From Bacteroidia bacterium (lineage in GTDB: Bacteria; Bacteroidota; Bacteroidia; Bacteroidales; BM523), in assembly GCA_016209245.1 (NCBI GenBank), contig JACQWN010000114.1, positions 1 to 15,468 on the forward strand: 15,468 nucleotides of DNA, written 5' to 3'. The notes under the pieces are model-generated. The model made no database searches. It worked only from the letters and a program-made list of their open reading frames with translations, and had not been told where the DNA came from. Numbering within the stretch: the first letter of the stretch is position 1; each line of letters begins with the position of its first letter. The translations under genes and the position numbers were made by a program. Positions 7,901 through 15,400 of the stretch are shown here, one piece after another.

Positions 7901-8088
7901 GTGCTTATGGTGCGATAGAGTTTCGAGAGACACCAAAAGGCAAAAAAGCCGCTGTCAATTCTATTCTCTGCAAAGGAGATGGTCTGTGTAACGCGGTGTG
8001 TCCAACTTCAGCAATTTCACTGAAGCACTATACCGATAAAGAGTTGCTTTGCCAGATAGACGCGGCAGTAGATAAATTTGCAATTTGA
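4999..8088 (+). CDS. hdrA: HdrA-like FAD/iron-sulfur protein (heterodisulfide reductase subunit A family), orphan
   Basis: This 1029-residue product is the long, two-flavin-domain form of HdrA. The order is: Rossmann FAD motif VVGGGISG near residue 24; TFPTNDCSMCIESPK; a 2[4Fe-4S] ferredoxin insert (Cys121, 124, 127, 131 and Cys167, 175, 178, 182); the HdrA-specific FVCHCGANIG (Cys473, 475); AACTPRTHEPLFRDTL; a second FAD motif VVGGGIAG (near 611); and a C-terminal ferredoxin (Cys958, 961, 964, 968). The last cluster site reads CKGDGLCNAVC, with Asp994 where the second Cys is expected. HdrA proteins bifurcate electrons with HdrB/HdrC and a hydrogenase, formate or NAD module, but none is encoded nearby. 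G+C rises strongly mid-gene (37 of 60 bases at 5701-5760, against 14 of 60 at 4561-4620). The gene sits between two restriction modules, 15 bp before the PLD-helicase. Its first codons contain the 37-bp repeat. Confidence 0.93.
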   Translation: MKKEPFEEQIFNTSADNIGDVMVVGGGISGIQAALDLATSGYKVYLVDKAPTIGGKMAQLDKTFPTNDCSMCIESPKFIECDRHPNIEILTYTEVDSVEGEAGDFTVTLKKKPRYIIEDKCTGCTTCAEYCPVQVFDPFNQDLSRNKAIHIYFSQAVPLVPYIDENCHFLKDRKCSICVSVCKNNAIDLHQTSEKVVIKVGALVLAPGYEVFDPRLRGDYGYGKFANVVTSLDFERLLCATGPHEGEILRPSDHKHPHKIAWIHCVGSRQVLEGGNSYCSSVCCTYIQKQVILAKDHDAEAECMIFHNDIRSYGKDFERFYQRTQNLPGVKFVRSYVSIGKEIPETKNVTIRYSTPDDGVKEEEFDMVVLGVGLNPPARVEELANTFGIELTAHGFCKTGHTTPIETSRPGIFISGAFHGPMDIPESVMAASGANALTGALLKSRRGKLSKERVYPPERDVSKEEVRVGVFVCHCGANIGRVVNVHSVVDYSKTLNNVTHAEQGLFICSTDAAEQIANTIREKGINRVIVAACTPRTHEPLFRDTLREGGINQYFFDMANIREHCSWVHSKQKEEATQKAKDIVRMSVARAINLEPLQEFDLPVNKTGLVVGGGIAGMTSALSLAEQGFEVHLLEKEANLGGMALKIPTTIEGLDVQEYLHDLIRKVYQHPLIYVSHKAIIIDVSGYVGNFLTTVKSEGRSKKIKHGIAILATGADEYKPTEYLYGKNAQVITSLELGEQIAKGEKSLTEAKNVVIIQCVGSREEDRNYCCRVGCSHSVKNALKLKELNPKLEVYILFRDMRTYGFSEDYYREAADKDVKFIRYEPEDKPKVEALIKDGKEILQVSVQDPILGKRLAIAADFVVLAAAVIPSAGSQEAARLFKVSKNPDGFFQEAHVKLRPVDLAAEGVFLCGTAHYPKHISETISQALGAAGRAVTLLSQDTVTASGSVCEVKEEACVSCGACISVCAYGAIEFRETPKGKKAAVNSILCKGDGLCNAVCPTSAISLKHYTDKELLCQIDAAVDKFAI
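5014..5050 (+). repeat. 37-bp direct repeat, copy 2 (codons 6-18 of hdrA)
   Basis: This is the partner of 2135-2171, same strand, 33/37 identical, offset 2879 bp. It lies in the extreme 5' coding region of hdrA, ahead of the FAD-binding motif, in a stretch that is not strongly conserved in the family as I recall it. The two copies enclose exactly the type II restriction-modification module. Confidence 0.75.
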
Positions 8089-8103
8089 ATTAACTGATTT
8101 AAA

Positions 8104-11100
8104 ATGCTTTTAGATAACAAAACAAAAACTGAAGATAGCGAATACTACAAAGTATTTGACTTTATTAAAAACTATACCGAAAATGGTGAACTTGATCTCG
8201 TGACAGGTTTCTTTTCTGTTTATGCCTTAACGTTAATGAAAGATGAAATAAATCAAGCTGAGAAATTCAAATTGATTTTAGGAAACCTGATGCAGGAGGA
8301 ATCTCAAATAAACAAGGTAATTGACCTGCTGAATGGCAATGCTGGAATTGAAAGTACGTTGTCTTTAAGCGTTTCGGCACAAAAGGCGGTTGAATTTTTA
8401 AAACAAGACAAGGTTTTTGTAAAGACAATTCAAAAAAATTTTTGCCATGCAAAGACATACATCTACAATGATAAAGACACAAGAAAAAATTTTCATATCA
8501 TTGGTAGTTCAAACCTGACAGATGCGGGTTTAGGGATTAAAGACAGCAGCAATGTTGAATTGAACACAGCAGCAACAGGCAACAACAACGACTACATAGA
8601 ACTAAAAAAATGGTTTAAGCACCAGTGGGAGAACATTGCTCAGGACAAGATTGAGTTACCAGACAAAACTAAAATTGAAGTCAAGCAGCACATCATTGAG
8701 CTAATCAAAAACCTTTTTAAAGAATATAGCCCTCACGACCTTTATTACAAAGTGCTGTATGAATTATTCAAAGACGATTTGCTTTCTCTTTCAAGCGATG
8801 CAGAGTTTAAAAGGGAAATCGCACACTTAGAGGGAACAATAATTTTCAAAACGCTTTTCCCCTATCAGCAAAAGGGGGCAATCAGTTTAATTAATATGCT
8901 TCAAAAATTTAACGGAGCGGTTTTAGCCGATGCAGTTGGTTTGGGAAAGACATGGACTGCCTTAGCAGTAATGAAGTATTTTGAAATGCGGGGCTATGCT
9001 GTTCTTTTACTTTGTCCGAAAAAATTAAAGCAGAACTGGGAAATTTATCAGGTTGGTAACGGCTCCCGCTTTGAAAAAGATGAGCTGGAATATTTTATTC
9101 GCTTTCACACCGATTTGCAAGACACACGCCTTGACAATTACACAGAAAAAAAATTAGGATTTTTTCAACGAAGGCAAAAATTACTTATTGTAATTGATGA
9201 AAGCCACAATTTACGAAACGACAAATCAGCCCGATATAAATTTTTAGTTGATAATATCCTGATGCCAGAAAATAAAAGCAGAGAGGTAAAAGTGCTTCAT
9301 CTTTCAGCAACACCAATCAATAACAAGCTGCTGGACATCAGAAATCAGTTTAAACTAATTACAAAAGGGCTTGACAATGGATTTAAAGAAACTGAATTGG
9401 AAATTGCCAGCCTGGAAAATATTTTCAGAACTGCACAAAAGGACTTTAATGAGTGGACAGAATTAGAAGAAAGAAAAATTTCAGATTTCATTTCAAAACT
9501 TCCGCAAAAATTCTTTTCCCTTACCGATGCTTTGATAGTGGCGAGAGATGAACCTGTTAATGAATACATTTCACCTGAAAACATTGGGGACCTAAAATCA
9601 TTTGACGATATTCTTAATGCATTTCCTGATAATCTTACGGCTTACAGACCTTCTGAATACATTCAGGAAATAAAGAATGAAAAAGATTGGGAAAGTCAAA
9701 AGTATCGTGAAAAATTTCTGGTGAAGATGATGTATATTCTTTTAATGAAGCGTTTGGAATCAAGTTGGTTTTCATTCAAAAGCACAGTTGAAAATATTTT
9801 GAATCACCACACCAACGCATTAAGCAAGGTGAATGAATTTATCAAAAAGAAAACTGATGCAACACTTGAAGTTGAATTGACATCCGAGCAGCAGGAAGAA
9901 ATTGAAGATACGGAAGCCGAAATTGGCGGAGAAACGGAAGAACCGATTACTTTGGGAAAGAAACATCCTGTTCCGCTTTCAGCCATCAGCAACATTGAAC
10001 TTTTCAAAAAGTATTTGGAAGCAGATATTGATAAGCTCAATTCACTGAAAAGAAATTTAGAAAAGTTTGAAATAGATTTTTATGCCGGCAAAGCAAGCGA
10101 TGAAAAATTGGATAAGCTGACTGAACATATCAAAGCCAAGCAGAAAAAATCCAAGAATAAGAAAGTTTTAATCTTTACTGTATTTAAAGACACCGCACAA
10201 TTTCTTTACCAAGAATTGAAAAGTAGAAAAATCGAAAACCTTGCTTATGTTTCGGGCTCATTGTCTCAAGCTCATGATGGTTATTCAGGAGAAAAGTTTG
10301 AAATTATTCTGGAAAGATTTGCGCCTTACACAAAATTATACAATGAAAAGGACTGGAGCGGATTATACGAAAAAGTCCCTGAAGCATCCCTGCTTCAGAA
10401 ATATAAAGATGGCGACAAATGGAAAGTGCCTTATGAAAAATGGCTTGAACTCATAGAGAAACACGACAAAAAGATTTTTGAAAAAATTGAAAAGCCGATT
10501 GATGTTTTAATTGCAACCGACTGTTTAAGCGAAGGACAAAATTTGCAGGACTGCGATTGTGTTGTTAATTATGATATACACTGGAATCCCGTTCGCTTAA
10601 TACAACGAATGGGGCGTATTGACCGCTTAAGTTCACCAAACAAAACAATCCGAGGAATAAATTTCTGGCCAGGGACAAACTATGAAGATTATCTGCGTTT
10701 AAAATCAAGAGTTGAAAACCGAATGGCGTTGATGAGCGTGGTAGGAACCGAAATGGACGATAAGCTCACTCCTGAATTTCAGAAAATAGTAAAAGAAAAT
10801 CCGTTGCTGCCGAAACAAGCGGAGAAAATGCTGAAGCAATTACAGATAACCTGGGATGATGTTGAAATAAATGATGAAACGCTTGGCTTGAACGATTTGT
10901 CATTAGAGCAATTCCGTCAGGAGTTGTTTGAGTTTTTCAAAAAAAACGAAGAATTTTTTAAGAAAATCCCCAACGGAGTTTTCACGGGGTTCAAATTCAG
11001 ACCAAACAAAAAATGGAATGAAATGCCTGACAGTATTGTAGCGGTGTTGGGATATCCCGGAAAACCCGATGAATCAACCGACCACATTTACGATGAAATT

Positions 11101-11439
11101 CTTTTACTCCATCAAGCATATCAGAATGGAAGCAATAGTAAATTAGTTTTAAATAACAATCAGGAAATCCTTACGCTTCTCCGCAATCACAAATTAGAAA
11201 ACCGCTTTGTTCCGCAAGATATTGAAAAGGGTGAAAAAATTGTTTTAGAGAAACTTTCTAAAGCCGTTGGCGATTGGGTTAAAGCACAGGCAGCACCTGT
11301 TGCTGTTAATCAGATTCAGGGATTATTTACAGGCGAAATAACGCCACAAAAAATTTCTCCAGAGCAAAAGAAGCTTGAAGATAAATTCAAAAAAGAAAAT
11401 TTTGATTTGATAAACTGGTTTATTATTTCCAACAAATAA
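8104..11439 (+). CDS. PLD-like nuclease domain fused to SNF2/DEAD-type helicase (restriction-system helicase)
   Basis: The 1111-residue protein has a phospholipase D-like N-terminal domain with a single HKD-type motif (HAKTYIYND at 115-123, then IIGSSNLTDAGL). An SF2 helicase follows: LADAVGLGKTWTAL (Walker A Lys282), DESH (365-368), LSATP (from 400), a long insert with an acidic Glu-rich stretch, then IFTVF, ATDCLSEGQNLQDCDCVVNY and QRMGRIDR (834-841, motif VI). PLD domains usually dimerise to form the active site. Proteins of this layout occur beside Eco57I-type methyltransferases in restriction-like defence operons and probably translocate on and cut unmodified DNA. The start is secure: MLLDNKTKTEDSEYYKVFDFI is the usual N-terminus. 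The 15-bp gap from hdrA leaves no room for a promoter outside hdrA. A DISARM DrmC+DrmD equivalent is possible, but no DrmA or DrmB is present. Confidence 0.9.
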   Translation: MLLDNKTKTEDSEYYKVFDFIKNYTENGELDLVTGFFSVYALTLMKDEINQAEKFKLILGNLMQEESQINKVIDLLNGNAGIESTLSLSVSAQKAVEFLKQDKVFVKTIQKNFCHAKTYIYNDKDTRKNFHIIGSSNLTDAGLGIKDSSNVELNTAATGNNNDYIELKKWFKHQWENIAQDKIELPDKTKIEVKQHIIELIKNLFKEYSPHDLYYKVLYELFKDDLLSLSSDAEFKREIAHLEGTIIFKTLFPYQQKGAISLINMLQKFNGAVLADAVGLGKTWTALAVMKYFEMRGYAVLLLCPKKLKQNWEIYQVGNGSRFEKDELEYFIRFHTDLQDTRLDNYTEKKLGFFQRRQKLLIVIDESHNLRNDKSARYKFLVDNILMPENKSREVKVLHLSATPINNKLLDIRNQFKLITKGLDNGFKETELEIASLENIFRTAQKDFNEWTELEERKISDFISKLPQKFFSLTDALIVARDEPVNEYISPENIGDLKSFDDILNAFPDNLTAYRPSEYIQEIKNEKDWESQKYREKFLVKMMYILLMKRLESSWFSFKSTVENILNHHTNALSKVNEFIKKKTDATLEVELTSEQQEEIEDTEAEIGGETEEPITLGKKHPVPLSAISNIELFKKYLEADIDKLNSLKRNLEKFEIDFYAGKASDEKLDKLTEHIKAKQKKSKNKKVLIFTVFKDTAQFLYQELKSRKIENLAYVSGSLSQAHDGYSGEKFEIILERFAPYTKLYNEKDWSGLYEKVPEASLLQKYKDGDKWKVPYEKWLELIEKHDKKIFEKIEKPIDVLIATDCLSEGQNLQDCDCVVNYDIHWNPVRLIQRMGRIDRLSSPNKTIRGINFWPGTNYEDYLRLKSRVENRMALMSVVGTEMDDKLTPEFQKIVKENPLLPKQAEKMLKQLQITWDDVEINDETLGLNDLSLEQFRQELFEFFKKNEEFFKKIPNGVFTGFKFRPNKKWNEMPDSIVAVLGYPGKPDESTDHIYDEILLLHQAYQNGSNSKLVLNNNQEILTLLRNHKLENRFVPQDIEKGEKIVLEKLSKAVGDWVKAQAAPVAVNQIQGLFTGEITPQKISPEQKKLEDKFKKENFDLINWFIISNK

Positions 11440-11546
11440 CTTATGTGGAAGAAAATAAAAATGAAAGGAGATTCTATCTATGGCAAATTCGCCACAATTA
11501 ACGAAATACAAGCATGGCAAAAAAATAAAATGATAAATGTAAAGAG
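11440..11546 (+). other. gap between PLD-helicase and DUF1016 genes with a 35-codon ORF
   Basis: A short frame at 11443-11550 (35 residues, begins MWKKIKMKGDSIYGKF) overlaps the ATG of the DUF1016 gene in an ATGA junction. It has no recognisable domain. It occupies the place where the missing N-terminal half of DUF1016 would be expected, yet in no frame do I see DUF1016_N sequence. It may be a leader peptide coupling translation or simply filler at a deletion scar. No promoter or terminator is visible. Confidence 0.3.
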
Positions 11547-12410
11547 ATGAAATTGGGAAATGCTTCAATATGGCGGTCATTGCCCGCCAAATTAAATCCC
11601 GTTGGAAAATCGGGTACAGCGTCCCCGATTTTAAAAATCCCAAAAATTTCGGGGACAGTGTCCCCGAAATCAGATGCAAGGGTTGATGGAGATCTGATTT
11701 TATCAAAATTGTCTTATTCGCACCTCGAACAGCTTATAGGTATTGACGATAACCTAAAGCGCACTTTCTACGAAATAGAATGTATCAAAGGCACATGGAG
11801 CGTGCGGGAACTGAAAAGGCAAATTGCCAGTTTGTACTATGAGCGCAGCGGCCTTTCTGTCTGTCCCGAAAAACTGGCTCATTTGGTACAGCAAAAAACA
11901 ACCCCTCAATCATCCACAGATATTATTAAGACTGTGTATGCCTTTGAATTTTTAGACCTGAACGTGAAAGATGTGGTGGAAGAATCCGACCTTGAAACCG
12001 CTCTCATTGACCATTTACAGAACTTCATGCTTGAGTTGGGCTATGGCTTTTGTTTGGAAGCACGTCAAAAACGCATCCTTATAGGGAAAACTTATTACTT
12101 CATTGACCTGGTATTTTATCACCGCATACTGAAATGTCATGTGCTGGTTGATCTTAAAATTGGCGCTTTTGAGCATGGCGACATCGGACAACTCAACACC
12201 TACCTGAATTACTATAAAGCGGAAATATATGAGCCAAGCGATAATCTTCCTGTAGGTATTTTACTGGTGGCAGAAAAAGATCATGCCCTGGTACAATACG
12301 CTACTGCCGGCATGGACGAAAACCTTTTTGTGCAACAATACCTTATTCAATTGCCCGGCAAGGAACAACTGGAACAGTATATAGAAAGCAAATTAAAAAA
12401 ACTGAAATAG
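11547..12410 (+). CDS. DUF1016/YhcG-family PD-(D/E)xK nuclease, N-terminally shortened
   Basis: The 287-residue protein keeps the C-terminal part of the YhcG/DUF1016 family. LSYSHLEQLIGIDD and YEIECIKGTWSVRELKRQI mark the end of the N-terminal region. ESDLETALIDHLQNFMLELG and EARQKRILIG lead into the nuclease core YYFIDLVFYHRILKCHVLVDLKIG, with Asp187 and Asp202-x-Lys204 as catalytic residues. Full family members are about 340-380 residues with a DUF1016_N winged-helix domain of ~120-150 residues; here it is largely absent, replaced by ~50 residues partly encoded by two palindromes (SGTASP and SGTVSP). The nuclease core looks intact. DUF1016 genes are frequent accessory genes inside restriction operons, which fits its place between helicase and methyltransferase; the latter starts 3 bp after its stop. 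Either a trimmed functional nuclease or a decaying gene. Confidence 0.8.
   Translation: MKLGNASIWRSLPAKLNPVGKSGTASPILKIPKISGTVSPKSDARVDGDLILSKLSYSHLEQLIGIDDNLKRTFYEIECIKGTWSVRELKRQIASLYYERSGLSVCPEKLAHLVQQKTTPQSSTDIIKTVYAFEFLDLNVKDVVEESDLETALIDHLQNFMLELGYGFCLEARQKRILIGKTYYFIDLVFYHRILKCHVLVDLKIGAFEHGDIGQLNTYLNYYKAEIYEPSDNLPVGILLVAEKDHALVQYATAGMDENLFVQQYLIQLPGKEQLEQYIESKLKKLK
11607..11631 (+). repeat. translated palindrome, copy 1 (3-nt loop type)
   Basis: An 11-bp stem with one T/C mismatch closes a loop AGC (11618-11620). The core is CGGGTACAGCGTCCCCG. It lies in frame in the DUF1016 gene and encodes part of SGTASP. The loop size and sequence differ from the TCNY-loop REPs in the methyltransferase gene, so it belongs to another repeat family. 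Confidence 0.65.
11646..11670 (+). repeat. translated palindrome, copy 2 (3-nt loop type)
   Basis: A 25-bp near-perfect palindrome, core CGGGGACAGTGTCCCCG, with 11 paired bases either side of the loop AGT. It is a direct repeat of 11607-11631, start to start 39 bp (13 codons) apart, so both copies are read in the same frame and encode SGTASP and SGTVSP. It sits at the border between the lost N-terminal domain and the conserved C-terminal half of DUF1016. Confidence 0.7.
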
Positions 12411-12413
12411 ACA

Positions 12414-15400
12414 ATGAATCTTTCAATTTTCAACACAACCATTCTTTTTGAAGCAGCAACCAATCTGTTTCAGCAGTTAGGCATCAAACTTAATTCAAAC
12501 ACAGCAGAGTCTTTACCGGTAAAGGATTTACTAAGACAGCATTACAAAGACAACGACACTTTCAAAGCCATTGACAAAACTTTTTTCATCGGCATTATTG
12601 ACGACAGCGTGTTTCAGCAGACAGGCATGTTTAACGAAAAATATTCTTACAGGCAGGCATTAGAGCAAGCCGATAAGAATTATGACGGACTAATGTTGTT
12701 TGCTCTGCAACTATCAAAATACCCCACGCGGACGGAAATTTCAGAACTCACGCGTGCCTTCAACCGCATCAGTCAGAAAATGCCGGTTGCTTTGGTTTTA
12801 AAATATGGTGTCAGAAGTATCCTTACTTCTGAAGAAAAAAGTATACAAGGCATCCCTGCTTCTGATCAAGAAAATGAAGCAATAATCTCTCTTGCCATCA
12901 GCGAACGCTTTAAATACAAAGATAATTGGCGACAAGGTGAGAAAGCCGGGAAAGTGATTATCCTTCGTGATATTCATACGCAAACCACACACGCAGGACA
13001 TAAACGAATTTTACTTGACTTGGTGAAACCCGTTGGCGTGAGCAATTACATACAACTGCACGAACACTGGCTTCAGGTGCTGGATGTGAGCATACTCAAC
13101 AAAAAGTTTTTTCAGGAATTGGCAAACTGGTATTTCTGGGCGATGGATATTGTGCAGTTTCCCGATGACATTGAAAAGAAAAAAGAAATTCGCAATGCCG
13201 TAAATCTTATCCGCTTAATCACCAGGGTAATTTTTATTTGGTTTATTAAAGAGAAAAAACTTGTCCCAGCCAACTTGTTTCGCAAAGAATTTCTTGAAAA
13301 AACAATAAAAAATTTTAATAAAAACAATAAAGACCAAAACTATTACCTTGCCATTTTGCAAAACCTGTTTTTTGGAACATTGAATCAGAAAATAGATGAA
13401 AGAGAATTTGCTGAAGATCATAATAAATTCAACAAGCTCGACCAAGGAGTAAAAAACAAATTTCGTTACCCTGAAAAATTCCGCATTTCAAAAGATGAAG
13501 TTAAAAAAATATTTCAGGATGTTCCTTTTCTAAATGGGGGCTTATTTGATTGTTTGGATAAGTTTGACGAAGAAAAACTTGAAAAAGGTAAAAAGGAGCA
13601 AGTTTTTGTTGATGGTTTTACAAGAGTGTTAGGTAAACAACCTATTGTTCCCGACTATTTATTTTTTAGCGAAGAAAGGGAAGTTGATTTGAATGAATAT
13701 TACGGAACAAAAAGCAAAGCATACAAAGCAATGGGTTTGGTGAATTTGTTAGAGAGTTACAAGTTTACCATTGCAGAAAACACTCCGCTCGAAGAAGAAA
13801 TTGCCCTTGACCCCGAATTGTTGGGAAAGGTCTTTGAAAATCTTTTAGCAAGTTACAATCCTGAAACACAAACCACTGCAAGAAAACAAACAGGAAGTTT
13901 TTACACACCCCGTGAGATTGTGAATTATATGGTGGATGAATCGTTGCTGGAATACCTTAAAAGTGTCGCCAGCATCCCTGCTGACGAAGATAGTCCCGCC
14001 AGCATCCCTGCTGACGGCTTTTTCAACCCTTATAATGAAATATCCATTCATCATGGCAATTTACCCCATTGGCAACAAGAAGAAGTATTTTATTTCATAA
14101 CATTTCGTCTTGCTGATTCAATACCCTCCGAAAAGGTTGAACAACTTAAAACGGAACGCGAATTATGGTTAAAAAAACATGCAAAAACTGAAGGAAGTAA
14201 ATACTCTAAAGAAGAGTTAAAGGAATATTACCGACTATTTTCTGAACGAGTAGAAAACTGGTTAAATGCAGGTTACGGTTCATGTGTGCTAAAAGATAAA
14301 AAAGTTGCAAAAATTGTCGCAGATGCTCTTCTCCATTTTAACAATCAAAGATATTTTTTGGATAAATGGGTGATTATGCCAAATCATATTCATGTTTTAG
14401 TTAAGCCATTTAAAGAATTTGCTCTACCTGATATCCTCCATTCGTGGAAATCTTTTACTGCAAATGTGATAAATAAATTACTAAATAAAAAAGGACAATT
14501 GTGGATGCATGAGTCATACGACCATATCGTAAGAAATGAAAAGTCCTTATTAGCTATTAGAAACTACATTCGTCAAAATCCGGTAAAAGCCAATCTTACT
14601 TTACCTGATTGTGCACAGAGTTGGATAAATAGTCCCTCCAACATCCTTGTTGGAGGTAATACTACCACCCGAAGCAATGATGCTTCGGGGACTTTGGATG
14701 CTTCCGATACTTTTGAAAACCGCCTGAGAGATTTATTTTCTTACTCTGAAAATCCGAATCCGTTTAATGAAAAAGAAACAGAAATTCTGATTGAAGCAAT
14801 TAACAAAGCAAAAATACTTGACCCCGCCTGCGGAAGCGGTGCTTTCCCTATGGGCATATTGCACAAGTTAGTGTATGTGTTGGGCAGATTAGATAAAGAC
14901 AATGTGCGTTGGCGCGAACTGCAAAAACGCAAAGCCATACAAGATACCGAAAAAGCGTTTAACATGGGCGATGTGAAACAAAGGGAAGAAAAACTGATTG
15001 AGATAAACGAAAATTTTGAAAACCACGCCAGCGACTACGGCAGAAAATTGTATCTGATTGAAAATTGCATTTATGGTATGGACATACAGCCCATTGCAAC
15101 GCAAATAGCCAAACTGCGTTTCTTTATTTCGTTGGTGGTTGACCAGAAAGAAAAACCCGGAGCAACTAACCGGGGCATAAAACCATTGCCCAATTTGGAA
15201 ACAAAATTTGTGGCAGCCAACACCTTGATTGGCTTGGACAAACCTCAGCAACTGGTTTTACGAAATCCTGAAATAGAAAAGAAAGAAAACGAACTGAAAG
15301 AACTCCGCCATAAATATTTTTCAGCTACAACACGCAAAGAAAAATTACAGTATCAGAAGCAGGATAAAAAACTTCGGGAAGAAATTTCAATACTCCTGGT

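Larger units (their letters stand above)
13962..14711 (+). mobile_element. 750-bp REP/RAYT element inserted in frame in the methyltransferase gene
   Basis: The insert runs from AGTG at 13962 to TACT (AGTA on the other strand) at 14711. Both edges coincide with the points where methyltransferase homology stops (LLEYLK) and resumes (FENRLRDLFSYSENPNPF). The order is two REPs in + orientation, an intact RAYT transposase domain, one + REP, one - REP and a half REP in - orientation. Its length is 250 codons with no stop, so reading continues through. Such REP-RAYT units (REPtrons) are normally intergenic, with the transposase having its own start and stop. No target-site duplication is evident. 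Confidence 0.8.

Noticed and set aside
11607..11670. Treating the DUF1016 palindromes as targets of the RAYT encoded downstream.
   Set aside because: They lack the AGTN tetranucleotide, the 9-nt arm and the TCNY loop common to the palindromes around the RAYT domain.
13962..14017. The two near-identical ~22-bp units as the start of a CRISPR array.
   Set aside because: Only two close units exist, each is a self-complementary hairpin, the interval is 4 bp, and they are translated; they fit REPs, not CRISPR repeats.
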